DNA of 64,000 nucleotides from Actinoplanes oryzae. GTDB lineage: Bacteria; Actinomycetota; Actinomycetes; Mycobacteriales; Micromonosporaceae. The stretch is taken from positions 1 to 64,000 of the forward strand of contig NZ_JAUQWH010000023.1 in the NCBI RefSeq assembly GCF_030757795.1, read 5' to 3'. Both the position numbers and the translations under genes were made by a program. The notes below the pieces were generated by a model that saw only the letters and a program-made list of their open reading frames with translations, had not been told where the DNA came from and searched no databases. Shown here in pieces: positions 52,687 through 60,686 of this stretch (position 1 is its first letter; each line of letters opens with the position of its first letter).

Positions 52687-53414
52687 ACGACCTCTTCACC
52701 CGCATGGAGCGCCTCGGCGGCACGATCGAGCCGGCCTCCGAGGACGCGATCACGGCCGACCTCGCGCGGGGCCGCAGCGCGGTGCGCAGGCGCCGGGCCG
52801 TGCAGACGGTCGCGGGCTCGGCCTTCGGCGTCGCCGCGCTCGTCGCGACGTTCTCCTTCACCGGGGTCATGACCAGCGACGACTCCGGTACGCCACCCGT
52901 GTCGGCGATCGCCTCCCCGGCGGCCGGGAACCTGCGCCTGGTCGACTACGCGGGCAAGCAGCCGGCGGACTTCACCGTCGACACCGTGCCCGAGGGCTAC
53001 TTCATCCAGAAGGCCGACTGGACCGGCCTCATGATCGCCCCGAACTGGGCCAAGAACCCCGGCCCGCACGTCGACCCGTCCAAGTCGCCGATCTACGACC
53101 CGGCGGACTTCACCGGCAAGATCGGTGTCTTCCTGGAGTCCCGGGAGTTCCGCGGCGAGCTGTCCGGCGACACGCTGACGGTGGGCGGCAAGGAGGCGAT
53201 CCTGCACGACGCCGGCGACACCAAGCAGCTGATCATCGCGGTCGACCCCCAGGTGTACGCGACCGTGCAGTTCGACGTGCCGCTGAGCCGCGAGCAGATG
53301 CTCGAGGTGGGCGCCGGGCTGCACGTACACCAGGGTCTGATCGACCGCGTGGCGGCGGCCGCGGGCCGGCCCAACGAAAAGGTGGAGAAGGAGCTGGAGA
53401 AGCAGGGCGACTAG
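52683..53414 (+). CDS. Membrane protein, probable anti-sigma partner
   Basis: A 243-aa protein with a single membrane helix at about residues 42-62 (TVAGSAFGVAALVATFSF) after a short basic cytoplasmic part. The outer domain has no recognised family; it contains TVDTVPEGYFIQKADWTG and a later REQMLEVGAGLHVHQG. Coupled to the sigma gene (ATGA), as anti-sigma or sensor proteins usually are. No zinc-binding anti-sigma motif is present. Its end overlaps the converging SARP gene by 4 bp. Confidence 0.75.
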   Translation: MNDLFTRMERLGGTIEPASEDAITADLARGRSAVRRRRAVQTVAGSAFGVAALVATFSFTGVMTSDDSGTPPVSAIASPAAGNLRLVDYAGKQPADFTVDTVPEGYFIQKADWTGLMIAPNWAKNPGPHVDPSKSPIYDPADFTGKIGVFLESREFRGELSGDTLTVGGKEAILHDAGDTKQLIIAVDPQVYATVQFDVPLSREQMLEVGAGLHVHQGLIDRVAAAAGRPNEKVEKELEKQGD

Positions 53415-55234
53415 ACCGGGGTCCGGGAACGGATGCGCTGGTAGAGGTCGATCGTCTCGGCCGCCGGCGCCATGCCGAGCTCCCGGCGCAGCTGGCCCAC
53501 GCACCGCTCGAACTGGCGGATCGCGTCCTGGGGGCGGCCGAGCCGGGCCTGCGCCCGCATGAGCAGGCGGTGCACGTCCTCGCGGCAGAAGTCGAGGGCC
53601 AGCAGCCGCCCGCCGGCCGCCAGCGCCTCCGCGTACCGGCCGGTGTCGAAGGCCAGCTGCGTCGTCCGGCCGAGGAGCTCCAGCGCCCGGACGCGGAAGT
53701 GCTCCCGGGGCAGGGTCAGCCACTCCTCGAAGGGGTGCTCGGCCAGCAGGTCGCCGCGGTACAGCGTGACCGCCGCCCGGGCCGTGCGCAGGGCCGCCTC
53801 GGTGTCGCCGAGCGCCTCGGCCGCGGCCGCCCGGGCCGCGGCGAACTGGAACTGCTCGGTGTCGAGCACGACGCCCAGGCCCGGGTGGATCCGGTAGCCG
53901 TGGTCGAAGTCGACGACCGGCACGGTCGAAGCCGCCTGCAGGTCGGCCCGCAGCGTGTGCACGGTGACGTGCAGGCGGTTGCGGGCGGCCGCGGGCGGCG
54001 CGTCCGGCCAGAAGACGGCGGCGAGGGCGTCGCGGGCGGCGGGCCGTTCGTGGCGATGCAGCAGCAGGTACGCCAGGAGCAGCGCACCCTTGCGGCCGTG
54101 CCACCGGTCGACGTCGCGCCCGGCGAGCCGGATCGACAGGGTGCCCAGCAGCCGCGCGTCGAGATCGTGGTCCGGCACCGGGCCGGGGTCGCCGGGCACC
54201 GGGTCGGCGCGGACCGGCCGGGTGCTCGCCCCGGCGCCGGTCCGGTGCGGCACGCTGCGGCTGCGGGTCAGCAGCGTCCGGTGCCGCCGCCGCTCGGTCC
54301 ACGGCAGCCGGCCCAGCCAGCGCTGCACGGCGAGCGTCCGGCCCGCCGCCACCAGATCGGGTCCCATCGCGGCGAGCACGTCCCCGGCCAGCCCCGCGAA
54401 CCCGGTGTCGAGGCACAGCTCGACGGCGGCGTCGGTGGCGCCGTCCTCGATCAGCTCGGCGGCGAACCGGCCGAGCAGCGCCACCGGCGGCCGGGGGCAG
54501 GAGCGGCAGGCGGCCAGGACGCCCGGCTGCCATCCGGGGTCGAGCCGGCACCAGTCGTCGCTCAGCGGCGTCCACCACGGCAGGTCGCCGCCGAGCTCGT
54601 AGGCCGGGGCCAGCGACGCGTACCGGGGATGCAGGTGGCGCAGCGCCACGGCCAGGCCGCTCGCGGACCGGGCCGCCGGCCCCGCGCCCGCCAGGAAGGC
54701 GCCGGCCACCTGCGCGGTGAGCTCGTCGATCGTCCGGGAGCGTTCGACCATGGCGGCGAACTCGGCGGCCGGCAGCCGCCGCGCCGCCGCCAGGACGGAG
54801 TCGTGCAGGGCCACCCGGGCGCCGGCGAGCTGCCGCAGGCGGGACTGCCACGAGACGACCGGGCCCGCGGGCAGGCCCCACCGGCTGTTGCGATGCCGCG
54901 GCGGCTCCCGGTACTGCACCAGCAGCACTGGGCCGGCCTCGCCCAGCCGGTGCAGGACCCGCTGCGCCTGGTCCGGGTCGCGGGTCTCGACCACGACCGG
55001 GCCCGGCCGGTCACCGCCGGCGCCGGCCAGGGTGTCGAGGGCCGGCCCGTCGAGCCCGTACGGCACCAGGCGCAGCCAGCGCGTGGCCCCGAGATCGGCG
55101 CTGAGCCGGCGCAGGCTGAGCTCGCCGGGCAGCACCGACGTGCGGCGCGGGCCCGGCCCGCCCCGGACAGCGAAGGGCAGGCCGCCCCGGGCCGTGGCGT
55201 CGGGCAGCGGGACGGCGTACAGACCAGCCAGCAC
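53411..55234 (-). CDS. BTAD/SARP-type transcriptional regulator with unusual N-terminal domain
   Basis: A 607-aa regulator. The last 260 residues hold an OmpR-like HTH (LGTLSIRLAGRDVDRWHGRK, then LLAYLLLHRHERPAARDAL) followed by the bacterial transcriptional activation domain (LDTEQFQFAAARAAAAEALG; REDVHRLLMRAQARLGRPQD). This is SARP architecture placed at the C-terminus. The first 350 residues have no Walker motifs I can see and are not a standard NB-ARC or TPR part. GTG 55234 has GGAGG 6 bp ahead and is preferred to upstream starts. It is divergent from a 141-aa unknown gene with a SARP-like direct repeat between them. Confidence 0.86.
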   Translation of the reverse strand: MLAGLYAVPLPDATARGGLPFAVRGGPGPRRTSVLPGELSLRRLSADLGATRWLRLVPYGLDGPALDTLAGAGGDRPGPVVVETRDPDQAQRVLHRLGEAGPVLLVQYREPPRHRNSRWGLPAGPVVSWQSRLRQLAGARVALHDSVLAAARRLPAAEFAAMVERSRTIDELTAQVAGAFLAGAGPAARSASGLAVALRHLHPRYASLAPAYELGGDLPWWTPLSDDWCRLDPGWQPGVLAACRSCPRPPVALLGRFAAELIEDGATDAAVELCLDTGFAGLAGDVLAAMGPDLVAAGRTLAVQRWLGRLPWTERRRHRTLLTRSRSVPHRTGAGASTRPVRADPVPGDPGPVPDHDLDARLLGTLSIRLAGRDVDRWHGRKGALLLAYLLLHRHERPAARDALAAVFWPDAPPAAARNRLHVTVHTLRADLQAASTVPVVDFDHGYRIHPGLGVVLDTEQFQFAAARAAAAEALGDTEAALRTARAAVTLYRGDLLAEHPFEEWLTLPREHFRVRALELLGRTTQLAFDTGRYAEALAAGGRLLALDFCREDVHRLLMRAQARLGRPQDAIRQFERCVGQLRRELGMAPAAETIDLYQRIRSRTPV

Positions 55235-55320
55235 GGGCCGCCTCCGATCGGCGTACACCGCGGAGTCTGCACCCGCGGGCCGCGCGATCGGCAGGCCTCG
55301 GTCGGGAAGATGTCGCGACT

Positions 55321-55363
55321 TAAGCGCGCACACAGCGGCCGGCTAAGCGCCGCCGACGACAAT
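55321..55363 (+). promoter_or_regulatory. SARP-like direct repeat and -10 box
   Basis: TAAGCGC (55321-55327), 16-bp spacer, TAAGCGC (55344-55350), then 7 bp to GACAAT (55358-55363). SARP activators bind heptamer direct repeats spaced about one or two helix turns, the last one about 8 bp before the -10. The arrangement fits control of the 141-aa gene by the adjacent SARP. Binding is inferred. Confidence 0.55.
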
Positions 55364-55399
55364 CGGGCCGGTCACACCGTCGTGACGAAGGAGGACACC

Positions 55400-55825
55400 A
55401 TGGCCTTTCCCGCATCGGGCGGCATCCAGTTCCGCCCCGGCCAGGGCACGCTGTTCGTCGACAACGTCGTCGATCCCACCAACGCCCCGGTCGAAGTGCT
55501 CGACATCGCCACCGGCTTCGACGTCGTCGGCCGGGTGGTCCTGCCGAACTGGCTCACCGGCACCGGCGACGTCAGCATCATCGCCGACGAGCGCGGCGGA
55601 CCGTTCGACCAGGCCGTCGCCAAGGCCACGCTGACCATCACGGGCGGCGCGGCGGGCGGCGCGATGACCGTCACCTACCCGTACAGCATCAATGTCAAGG
55701 CCCCCGCGATGCCGGCCGGTCCCAAGCTGTACAAGCTCTCGGCGATGTTCGTCTTCCTGACGGCGGCCGGTGCCTCCACCGGCATCGTCGGTTTCAGCGA
55801 CATCGGGGAGTTTCTCGTCAACTGA
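55400..55825 (+). CDS. Hypothetical protein, likely SARP-controlled
   Basis: A 141-aa protein I do not recognise. No signal peptide and no membrane helix; it is rich in Val, Gly, Thr and predicted beta strands (FRPGQGTLFVDNVVD; TLTITGGAAGGAMTVTYPYS). It could be a small beta-sandwich protein. AAGGAGG lies 5 bp before the ATG at 55400. It is divergent from the SARP regulator and preceded by a direct repeat suited to such a regulator, so it is probably that regulator's main target. Confidence 0.75.
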   Translation: MAFPASGGIQFRPGQGTLFVDNVVDPTNAPVEVLDIATGFDVVGRVVLPNWLTGTGDVSIIADERGGPFDQAVAKATLTITGGAAGGAMTVTYPYSINVKAPAMPAGPKLYKLSAMFVFLTAAGASTGIVGFSDIGEFLVN

Positions 55826-55841
55826 TCCGCGCGGGCGCGAC

Positions 55842-56090
55842 GTGCTGGCGTCGCGCAGCTCGTTCACCGTGGAGGTGCTGCACGACCCGCGGACCGGGCG
55901 GCTCCTCCACACCCGGGTCACCCACCTGCAGACCCGGGAGGAATCGTCCTGGCCCACCTGGCCGCCGTCGCGCCTGATCCGCTTCATGACGCGGCGACTG
56001 CCGGGCCCGGCCGTCAGAGGGTCGTCGCGCTCAGATCGACCAGCCCGGTCGAGCCGTGGTGCAGCGCCGAGGACGACCCGGGATCGATGA
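55842..56090 (+). CDS. Possible small protein (82 aa)
   Basis: GTG 55842 opens an 82-codon frame whose first 50 residues look protein-like (FTVEVLHDPRTGRLLHTRVT, then REESSWPTWPPSRLIRF). The end runs into Arg/Ser-rich sequence and overlaps the minus-strand gene at 56014-56223, so the true gene may be shorter or broken. There is no strong ribosome-binding site. It might follow the 141-aa gene in one transcript. Confidence 0.35.
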   Translation: MLASRSSFTVEVLHDPRTGRLLHTRVTHLQTREESSWPTWPPSRLIRFMTRRLPGPAVRGSSRSDRPARSSRGAAPRTTRDR

Positions 56091-56223
56091 CGACGATGCG
56101 GGTGCCGACATGGTCCAGGACCAGCCGGCGCCCGCACTCGTCCACCGTGCACTCGAAGAGCGACTCCGCGTCGCCGCTGTCCACGCACATCATGAGGTGC
56201 CGTTCACTGCTCATGAGGGGCAC
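56014..56223 (-). CDS. Small hypothetical protein (69 aa) with Cys pair
   Basis: A 69-residue acidic protein with HLMMCVDSGDAESLFECTVD and then ECGRRLVLDH. The three Cys, two in C-x4-C spacing, could bind metal. ATG 56223 or ATG 56214 are possible starts. It is divergent from the kinase gene and converges on the possible small gene at 55842-56090. It may be a conserved actinobacterial small protein; I cannot name it. Confidence 0.55.
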   Translation of the reverse strand: MPLMSSERHLMMCVDSGDAESLFECTVDECGRRLVLDHVGTRIVVIDPGSSSALHHGSTGLVDLSATTL

Positions 56224-56328
56224 GTGCCCGCGCTCCCGTGCGGGAAACCAAGCCTGGCACCGCTGGGCCGCCCTGGTAGATTGCCCGGCGATCGATCACG
56301 GGCGTCATCCCAGGAGCGGAGACACGGC

Positions 56329-57870
56329 GTGCCCATCAGGCCCCTGCGACCGCACGATCCGCGCCGTCTCGGCGGACATGAGCTGCTCGGCGTCATCGGC
56401 GAGGGCGGCATGGGCGCCGTCTACCTGGCCCGCGACCGGGCCGGCCGGACCGTCGCAATCAAGATCATCAAGCCGGAGTACGCCGCCCAGGCCGAGTTCC
56501 GCGGCCGGTTCCGCAGCGAGGTCAACCGGGCCCGGCAGGTGCCCCCGTTCTGCACCGCCGCGGTCCTCGACGCCGATCCCGGCCACGAGACGCCGTACCT
56601 GGTCGTCGAGTACGTGGACGGGCCCGACCTCGCCCAGGTGGTCGCCGAGCAGGGGGTGCTGACCGGGGGCGCCCTGCACAGCGTGGCCGTCGGGGTGGCC
56701 ACCGCGCTGGTCGCCATCCACGGCGCCGGGGTGATCCACCGCGATCTCAAGCCGCGCAACGTCCTGTTCGCCCTCGGCGCCCCGAAGGTGATCGACTTCG
56801 GCATCGCGCGGGCGCTCGAGGTCACCAGCGAGCACACCCGCACCGATCAGATGGTGGGCACGCTGTCCTACATGGCGCCCGAGCGGCTGGACGGGAAGCC
56901 GGTCACGCCCGCCGTGGACGTGTTCGCGTGGGGAGTGCTCGTCGCGTACGCGGCCACCGGCCGTACCCCCTTCGGAGCCGACACCCCGACGGCGACCGCG
57001 GTCCGCATCCTGACCGGGCAGCCGGACCTGAGCGGGCTCTCCGGGCTCCTGGGCGACCTGGTGGCGGCCGCGCTGGAGAAGGACCCGGCAGCCCGCCCGA
57101 CCGCCCAGGAGCTGCTCGACGCCCTGCTCTCGGCCGGCCCGGGCGCCGCCTCGCCGCGCCGCCCGGAGCCCGCCCGCCGGCTTCCTCGCAAGCGCCTGGC
57201 CGCCGTTGCCGCCGCTGTGCTCGCCACGGCCGCCGCAGTGCCCGCCGGCATGCATCTGGCCGCCCGGGACACCGGCGCCGCGGCCCTCCCGGCGGCGTCC
57301 TTTCCCTCGCCGTCGCCCTCGCTCCCGCCCTCGGACAGCGTCTCCTACGCCCTCTTCGCGGATCCGGCGTCCTGGCCGGCGAAGAAGACCTCGACCTACC
57401 GCTGCGCCATGACCGATTCCGGTCTGCGGATCGAGAGCGAGTACACCGTCGACGGCTTCACGTGCCCCGGCCCGGCGAAGAGCTTCGGCGGTGACCACAT
57501 CATCCGGGTGGACCTCGCCGAGCTGAGCCCGGCCGCCTGCGTGCTGATCCAGTTCCGGCGCAGCGGCGAGAGCGGCTACTCGATCGAGCTGTGCCCGGAG
57601 AGCCTGACGTTGTACCTGTTCAAGCCGTCGGGCGCGGGGGAGTCGGTCAGCAGCACGTCCTTCGACCCGCTGCCGTTCCCCCGGCACCATCGGATCACCG
57701 TCGAGGTCGTCGACGACGTGGCGACCGTCCGCATCGACGGCACCAAGGTGTACGCCTCCGTGGTCAACGAGCCGGGCGTCACCCGGGGCCGGGTCGAGCT
57801 CGGCATGTCCTTCCGCGACGAGGACAGCGGCCACGTCCTGGTCAGCGACCTGTCCGTCGAACCGCGCTGA
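56329..57870 (+). CDS. Membrane Ser/Thr protein kinase (PknB type) with outer beta-domain
   Basis: A 513-aa kinase. Catalytic domain about 15-270: P-loop GEGGMG (24-29), K45 in VAIKIIK, HRDLKPRNVLF with D139 and N144, DFG at 156-158, and an APE-like MAPERLDG. A single membrane helix is near 285-305, then a Ser/Pro linker and an outer domain of about 170 aa with beta strands resembling a LamG/concanavalin-like fold (IRVDLAELSPAACVLIQFRR; YSIELCPESLTLYLF). The GTG at 56329 follows GGAGCGGAGA. It lies 156 bp before the lanthipeptide operon on the same strand; whether it regulates it is unknown. Confidence 0.92.
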   Translation: MPIRPLRPHDPRRLGGHELLGVIGEGGMGAVYLARDRAGRTVAIKIIKPEYAAQAEFRGRFRSEVNRARQVPPFCTAAVLDADPGHETPYLVVEYVDGPDLAQVVAEQGVLTGGALHSVAVGVATALVAIHGAGVIHRDLKPRNVLFALGAPKVIDFGIARALEVTSEHTRTDQMVGTLSYMAPERLDGKPVTPAVDVFAWGVLVAYAATGRTPFGADTPTATAVRILTGQPDLSGLSGLLGDLVAAALEKDPAARPTAQELLDALLSAGPGAASPRRPEPARRLPRKRLAAVAAAVLATAAAVPAGMHLAARDTGAAALPAASFPSPSPSLPPSDSVSYALFADPASWPAKKTSTYRCAMTDSGLRIESEYTVDGFTCPGPAKSFGGDHIIRVDLAELSPAACVLIQFRRSGESGYSIELCPESLTLYLFKPSGAGESVSSTSFDPLPFPRHHRITVEVVDDVATVRIDGTKVYASVVNEPGVTRGRVELGMSFRDEDSGHVLVSDLSVEPR

Positions 57871-57964
57871 GCGCGCGTCTCCCTTTTCCGGGCGCTCAAA
57901 CCTGCTCTTTGTCATGTCTTCGCGGCCCCGATGTGCCATGGACGCCTGACGGGGAGCACTTCAC

Positions 57965-57986
57965 CGGGCACCCCGCCGGCGGGCAC
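57965..57986 (+). promoter_or_regulatory. Direct repeat in the leader of the lanthipeptide operon
   Basis: CGGGCAC occurs at 57965-57971 and again at 57980-57986, 15 bp apart start to start, about 40 bp before the synthetase start. It could be a binding site for a RamR/AmfR-type activator, which would be expected beyond the right edge. Chance repeat is possible at this GC level. Confidence 0.3.
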
Positions 57987-58026
57987 TCTGGGTGGCATAC
58001 GGAGAGCGACGCGGAAGGGAGCGGTG

Positions 58027-60573
58027 ATGGACAAGCGCTACGACTCGTACTGTGCGGTCGACCCGCTGTTCTACGACTCCCTCGGCGCCGCCGTGACGCA
58101 GGAATACGCTGGTGGCGAGCTGCCGGCGGGCTGGCGCCGGCAGGTCTCCGACGACTGGGCGATCTGGGCGCCCGGCGCGGCCGAGTCCCGCGCCCAGGGG
58201 TGGAAGGTGCACATCTCCGCCACGCTCGGTAATGCCGAGCGGGTGCTCGCCGCGGTCCGGGCGTACTGCGTTCCGCGCGGTCTGGCCTTCAAGCACCTGC
58301 GCGGGCCGAAGCTGCTGCTCATGCGCAACAGCAAGTACGCCGCCCGGGGCGCCAGCGGCAAGTTCGTCACGATCTACCCGCGGGACGACGCCGGGCTGGA
58401 GACGATCTGCGCCGAGCTGGCGGAGCTGCTGGCCGGCGAGCCCGGGCCGTACATACTGTCGGACCTGCGCTACGGCGACGGGCCGGTCTACGTCCGCTAC
58501 GGGTCGTTCAGCAAGCGCTACTGTCTCAGCGACGGCCAGGTCGTGCCCGCGATCGCCGACGCCTCCGGGACGCTCGTGCCCGACCGGCGCGACCCCGTCT
58601 TCCACGTGCCCGGGTGGGTGACCCTGCCGGCCTTCCTCGAGCCGCACCTGGCCGCGCGCAACGCCGTCAGCACCACCGAGGTGCCGTACCGGATCGAGCG
58701 GGCCCTGCACTTCTCCAACGGCGGCGGCCTCTATGTGGCGCGTGACCTGCGCACCGACCAGGTGGTCGTGCTCAAGGAGGCCCGCCCCGACGCCGGGCTC
58801 GACGCCACCGGGACCGACGCGGTCGCCCGGCTGCGCCGCGAGCGCGACATGCTGCTGCGGCTCGCCGACGTGCCCGGGATCGTCCGGGCGCACGACAGCT
58901 TCACGCTCGGCGACCACGAGTTCCTCGCCCTCGGGTACGTCACCGGCGAGCCCCTCAACAAGCTGCTCGTCCAGCGGCACCCGATGGTCGCCGACGGGCG
59001 CACCGACTACACGCGGTGGGCGCTCGGCGTCTACGCCCAGGTTGAGCGGACCGTCCGCGCCATCCACCGGGCCGGGGTCGTCTACGGCGACCTGCACCTG
59101 TTCAACGTGCTCGTGGACGACGAGGACCGGGTCACGCTGCTCGACTTCGAGGTGGCGCGCCCCGCCGGCGAGCCCGGGCCGCCCGCGCTGCGCAACCAGG
59201 CCTTCGCCGCGCCCCGCGACCGCACCGGCTACGCGGTCGACGACTACGCGCTCGCCTGCCTGCGGCTCGCCCTCTTCCTGCCGCTGACGTCGATGCTCCG
59301 GCTCGCCCCGGCCAAGGTCACGCATCTGGCGGACATCATCGCCGAGCACTTCCCGGTGCCCCGCGCCGACCTCGACGAGTCCGTGCGCGTGATCCTGGGG
59401 TCGCGCCCGGCGCCGCCGTTCGAGATCACCGACACGCGCCGCCGGCTCGCCGCCGGGATAACGGCAAGCGCCACCCTGGTACGCACGGATCGCCTGTTCC
59501 CCGGCGACATCGAGCAGTTCCGCAGCGGCGGCGTCAACTTCGCGCACGGGGCGGCGGGCGTGCTCTGGGCCCTCGCCGAGACCGGGATGCCCGTCGACCC
59601 CGCCCACGAGCAGTGGCTCGCCGACCGGGCGCACGCCCCGGAGTCCGGCTCGCGGCTCGGCTTCCACGACGGGCTGCACGGCGTCGCGTACGTGCTGCAC
59701 CGGCTCGGCCGCAAGGACGAGGCGACCGCCCTGCTCGACCGCTGCCTCGCCGAACCCTGGCACGAGCTCGGCACCGACCTGTCGGGCGGCCTCGCCGGCC
59801 TCGGCCTCAACCTGGCCTGGTTCGCGGCGGCGACCGGCGATCCCCGCTATGCCGGCGCCGCCGAGGAGATCACCGACCTGGTCGCGTCCCGGCTGCGCGC
59901 CGCGCCGCCCCCGGCCTCGACCAGCGGAGGCGCCAACCCGTACGCCGGGCTGCACCGCGGCGCCGCCGGCCCCGCCCTGCTCTTCCTGCACCGCTTCGAG
60001 CAGACCGGCGACGCCACGCTGCTCGACCTCGCCGCCCGCGCCCTGCGCCGCGACCTGTGCGCCTGCGTGATCCGCGAGAACGGCGCGATGAGCGTGGACG
60101 AGGGCTGGCGCACCATGCCGTACCTGGCCGACGGCAGCACCGGCATCGGCCTGGTCCTGGACCGGTACCTGAGCCACCGCCCCGACGAGCAGTTCACGGC
60201 CGCCTCCGCCGCGATCCGCCGGGCCGCCTGTTCCCCCTTCTACGTCCAGCCGGGCCTGTTCGCCGGCCGCGCCGGGATCGTCGCCTACCTGGCCGCCCGC
60301 GTCGCCGCCGGGCTCGACGCCCCCGAGGAGCTGCGCCGGCAGTCCGGGCTGCTCTCCTGGCACCTGCTGCCGTACGGCCGGAACCTCGCCGTGCCGGGCA
60401 ACCAGCTCCTGCGGCTCTCCATGGACCTCGCCACCGGATCGGCCGGCGTGCTGCTCGCCCGCGCCATGGCCGACGATCCCGCCCTGGCCCTGCCCTTCCT
60501 GGGCCCCACCGACTTCCGGCGCGCGGAAGAAACACCATCGGTTCCCACCCACGAGAACGGAGACACACCATGA
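58027..60573 (+). CDS. ramC: Class III lanthipeptide synthetase (RamC/LanKC)
   Basis: An 848-aa enzyme that phosphorylates and eliminates Ser in the precursor and closes the thioether rings. N-terminal lyase-type domain (about 1-200), a Ser/Thr-kinase-like domain (about 220-510) with K250 in VVVLKEARPD, D355 and N360 in YGDLHLFN, and D373 in LLDFEVA. The C-terminal cyclase-like domain has the LanC repeat pattern (GFHDGLHGVAYVLHRLG; GLHRGAAGPALLFLHRF; GLFAGRAGIVAYLA) but lacks the Cys/Cys/His zinc site of classes I, II and IV, which marks it as class III. The ATG at 58027 follows AAGGGAG by 5 bp. It overlaps the precursor gene by 4 bp (ATGA). Confidence 0.95.
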   Translation: MDKRYDSYCAVDPLFYDSLGAAVTQEYAGGELPAGWRRQVSDDWAIWAPGAAESRAQGWKVHISATLGNAERVLAAVRAYCVPRGLAFKHLRGPKLLLMRNSKYAARGASGKFVTIYPRDDAGLETICAELAELLAGEPGPYILSDLRYGDGPVYVRYGSFSKRYCLSDGQVVPAIADASGTLVPDRRDPVFHVPGWVTLPAFLEPHLAARNAVSTTEVPYRIERALHFSNGGGLYVARDLRTDQVVVLKEARPDAGLDATGTDAVARLRRERDMLLRLADVPGIVRAHDSFTLGDHEFLALGYVTGEPLNKLLVQRHPMVADGRTDYTRWALGVYAQVERTVRAIHRAGVVYGDLHLFNVLVDDEDRVTLLDFEVARPAGEPGPPALRNQAFAAPRDRTGYAVDDYALACLRLALFLPLTSMLRLAPAKVTHLADIIAEHFPVPRADLDESVRVILGSRPAPPFEITDTRRRLAAGITASATLVRTDRLFPGDIEQFRSGGVNFAHGAAGVLWALAETGMPVDPAHEQWLADRAHAPESGSRLGFHDGLHGVAYVLHRLGRKDEATALLDRCLAEPWHELGTDLSGGLAGLGLNLAWFAAATGDPRYAGAAEEITDLVASRLRAAPPPASTSGGANPYAGLHRGAAGPALLFLHRFEQTGDATLLDLAARALRRDLCACVIRENGAMSVDEGWRTMPYLADGSTGIGLVLDRYLSHRPDEQFTAASAAIRRAACSPFYVQPGLFAGRAGIVAYLAARVAAGLDAPEELRRQSGLLSWHLLPYGRNLAVPGNQLLRLSMDLATGSAGVLLARAMADDPALALPFLGPTDFRRAEETPSVPTHENGDTP

Positions 60574-60686
60574 ACCTCCTCGACCTGCAGGGCATGCAGC
60601 TCCCGACCGACGAGAACGGCGGCGGCAGCCAGGCCAGCCTGCTCCTGTGCGGCGACAGCTCGCTGAGCGTCACCACGTGTGACTGA
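60570..60686 (+). CDS. ramS: SapB/RamS-like lanthipeptide precursor
   Basis: A 38-aa precursor peptide. Leader: LLDLQ (residues 3-7), the recognition motif of class III precursors. Core: S20-x2-S23-x3-C27 and S30-x2-S33-x3-C37, two ring-forming motifs, with the core SLLLCGDSSLSVTTC differing only slightly from the RamS peptide of Streptomyces as I remember it. Mature product would be a small amphipathic peptide with two rings that acts as a surfactant for aerial growth. It overlaps ramC by 4 bp and the first transporter gene by 8 bp. It is too short for standard gene callers. Confidence 0.93.
   Translation: MNLLDLQGMQLPTDENGGGSQASLLLCGDSSLSVTTCD

Noticed and set aside
57961..60552. Long minus-strand open frame opposite ramC
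   Set aside because: Repetitive Val/Gly/Asp/Arg composition without motifs; the plus strand encodes an unmistakable class III synthetase.
58027..60573. Class IV (LanL) synthetase
   Set aside because: The cyclase-like domain lacks the zinc-binding Cys/Cys/His residues that class IV enzymes keep.
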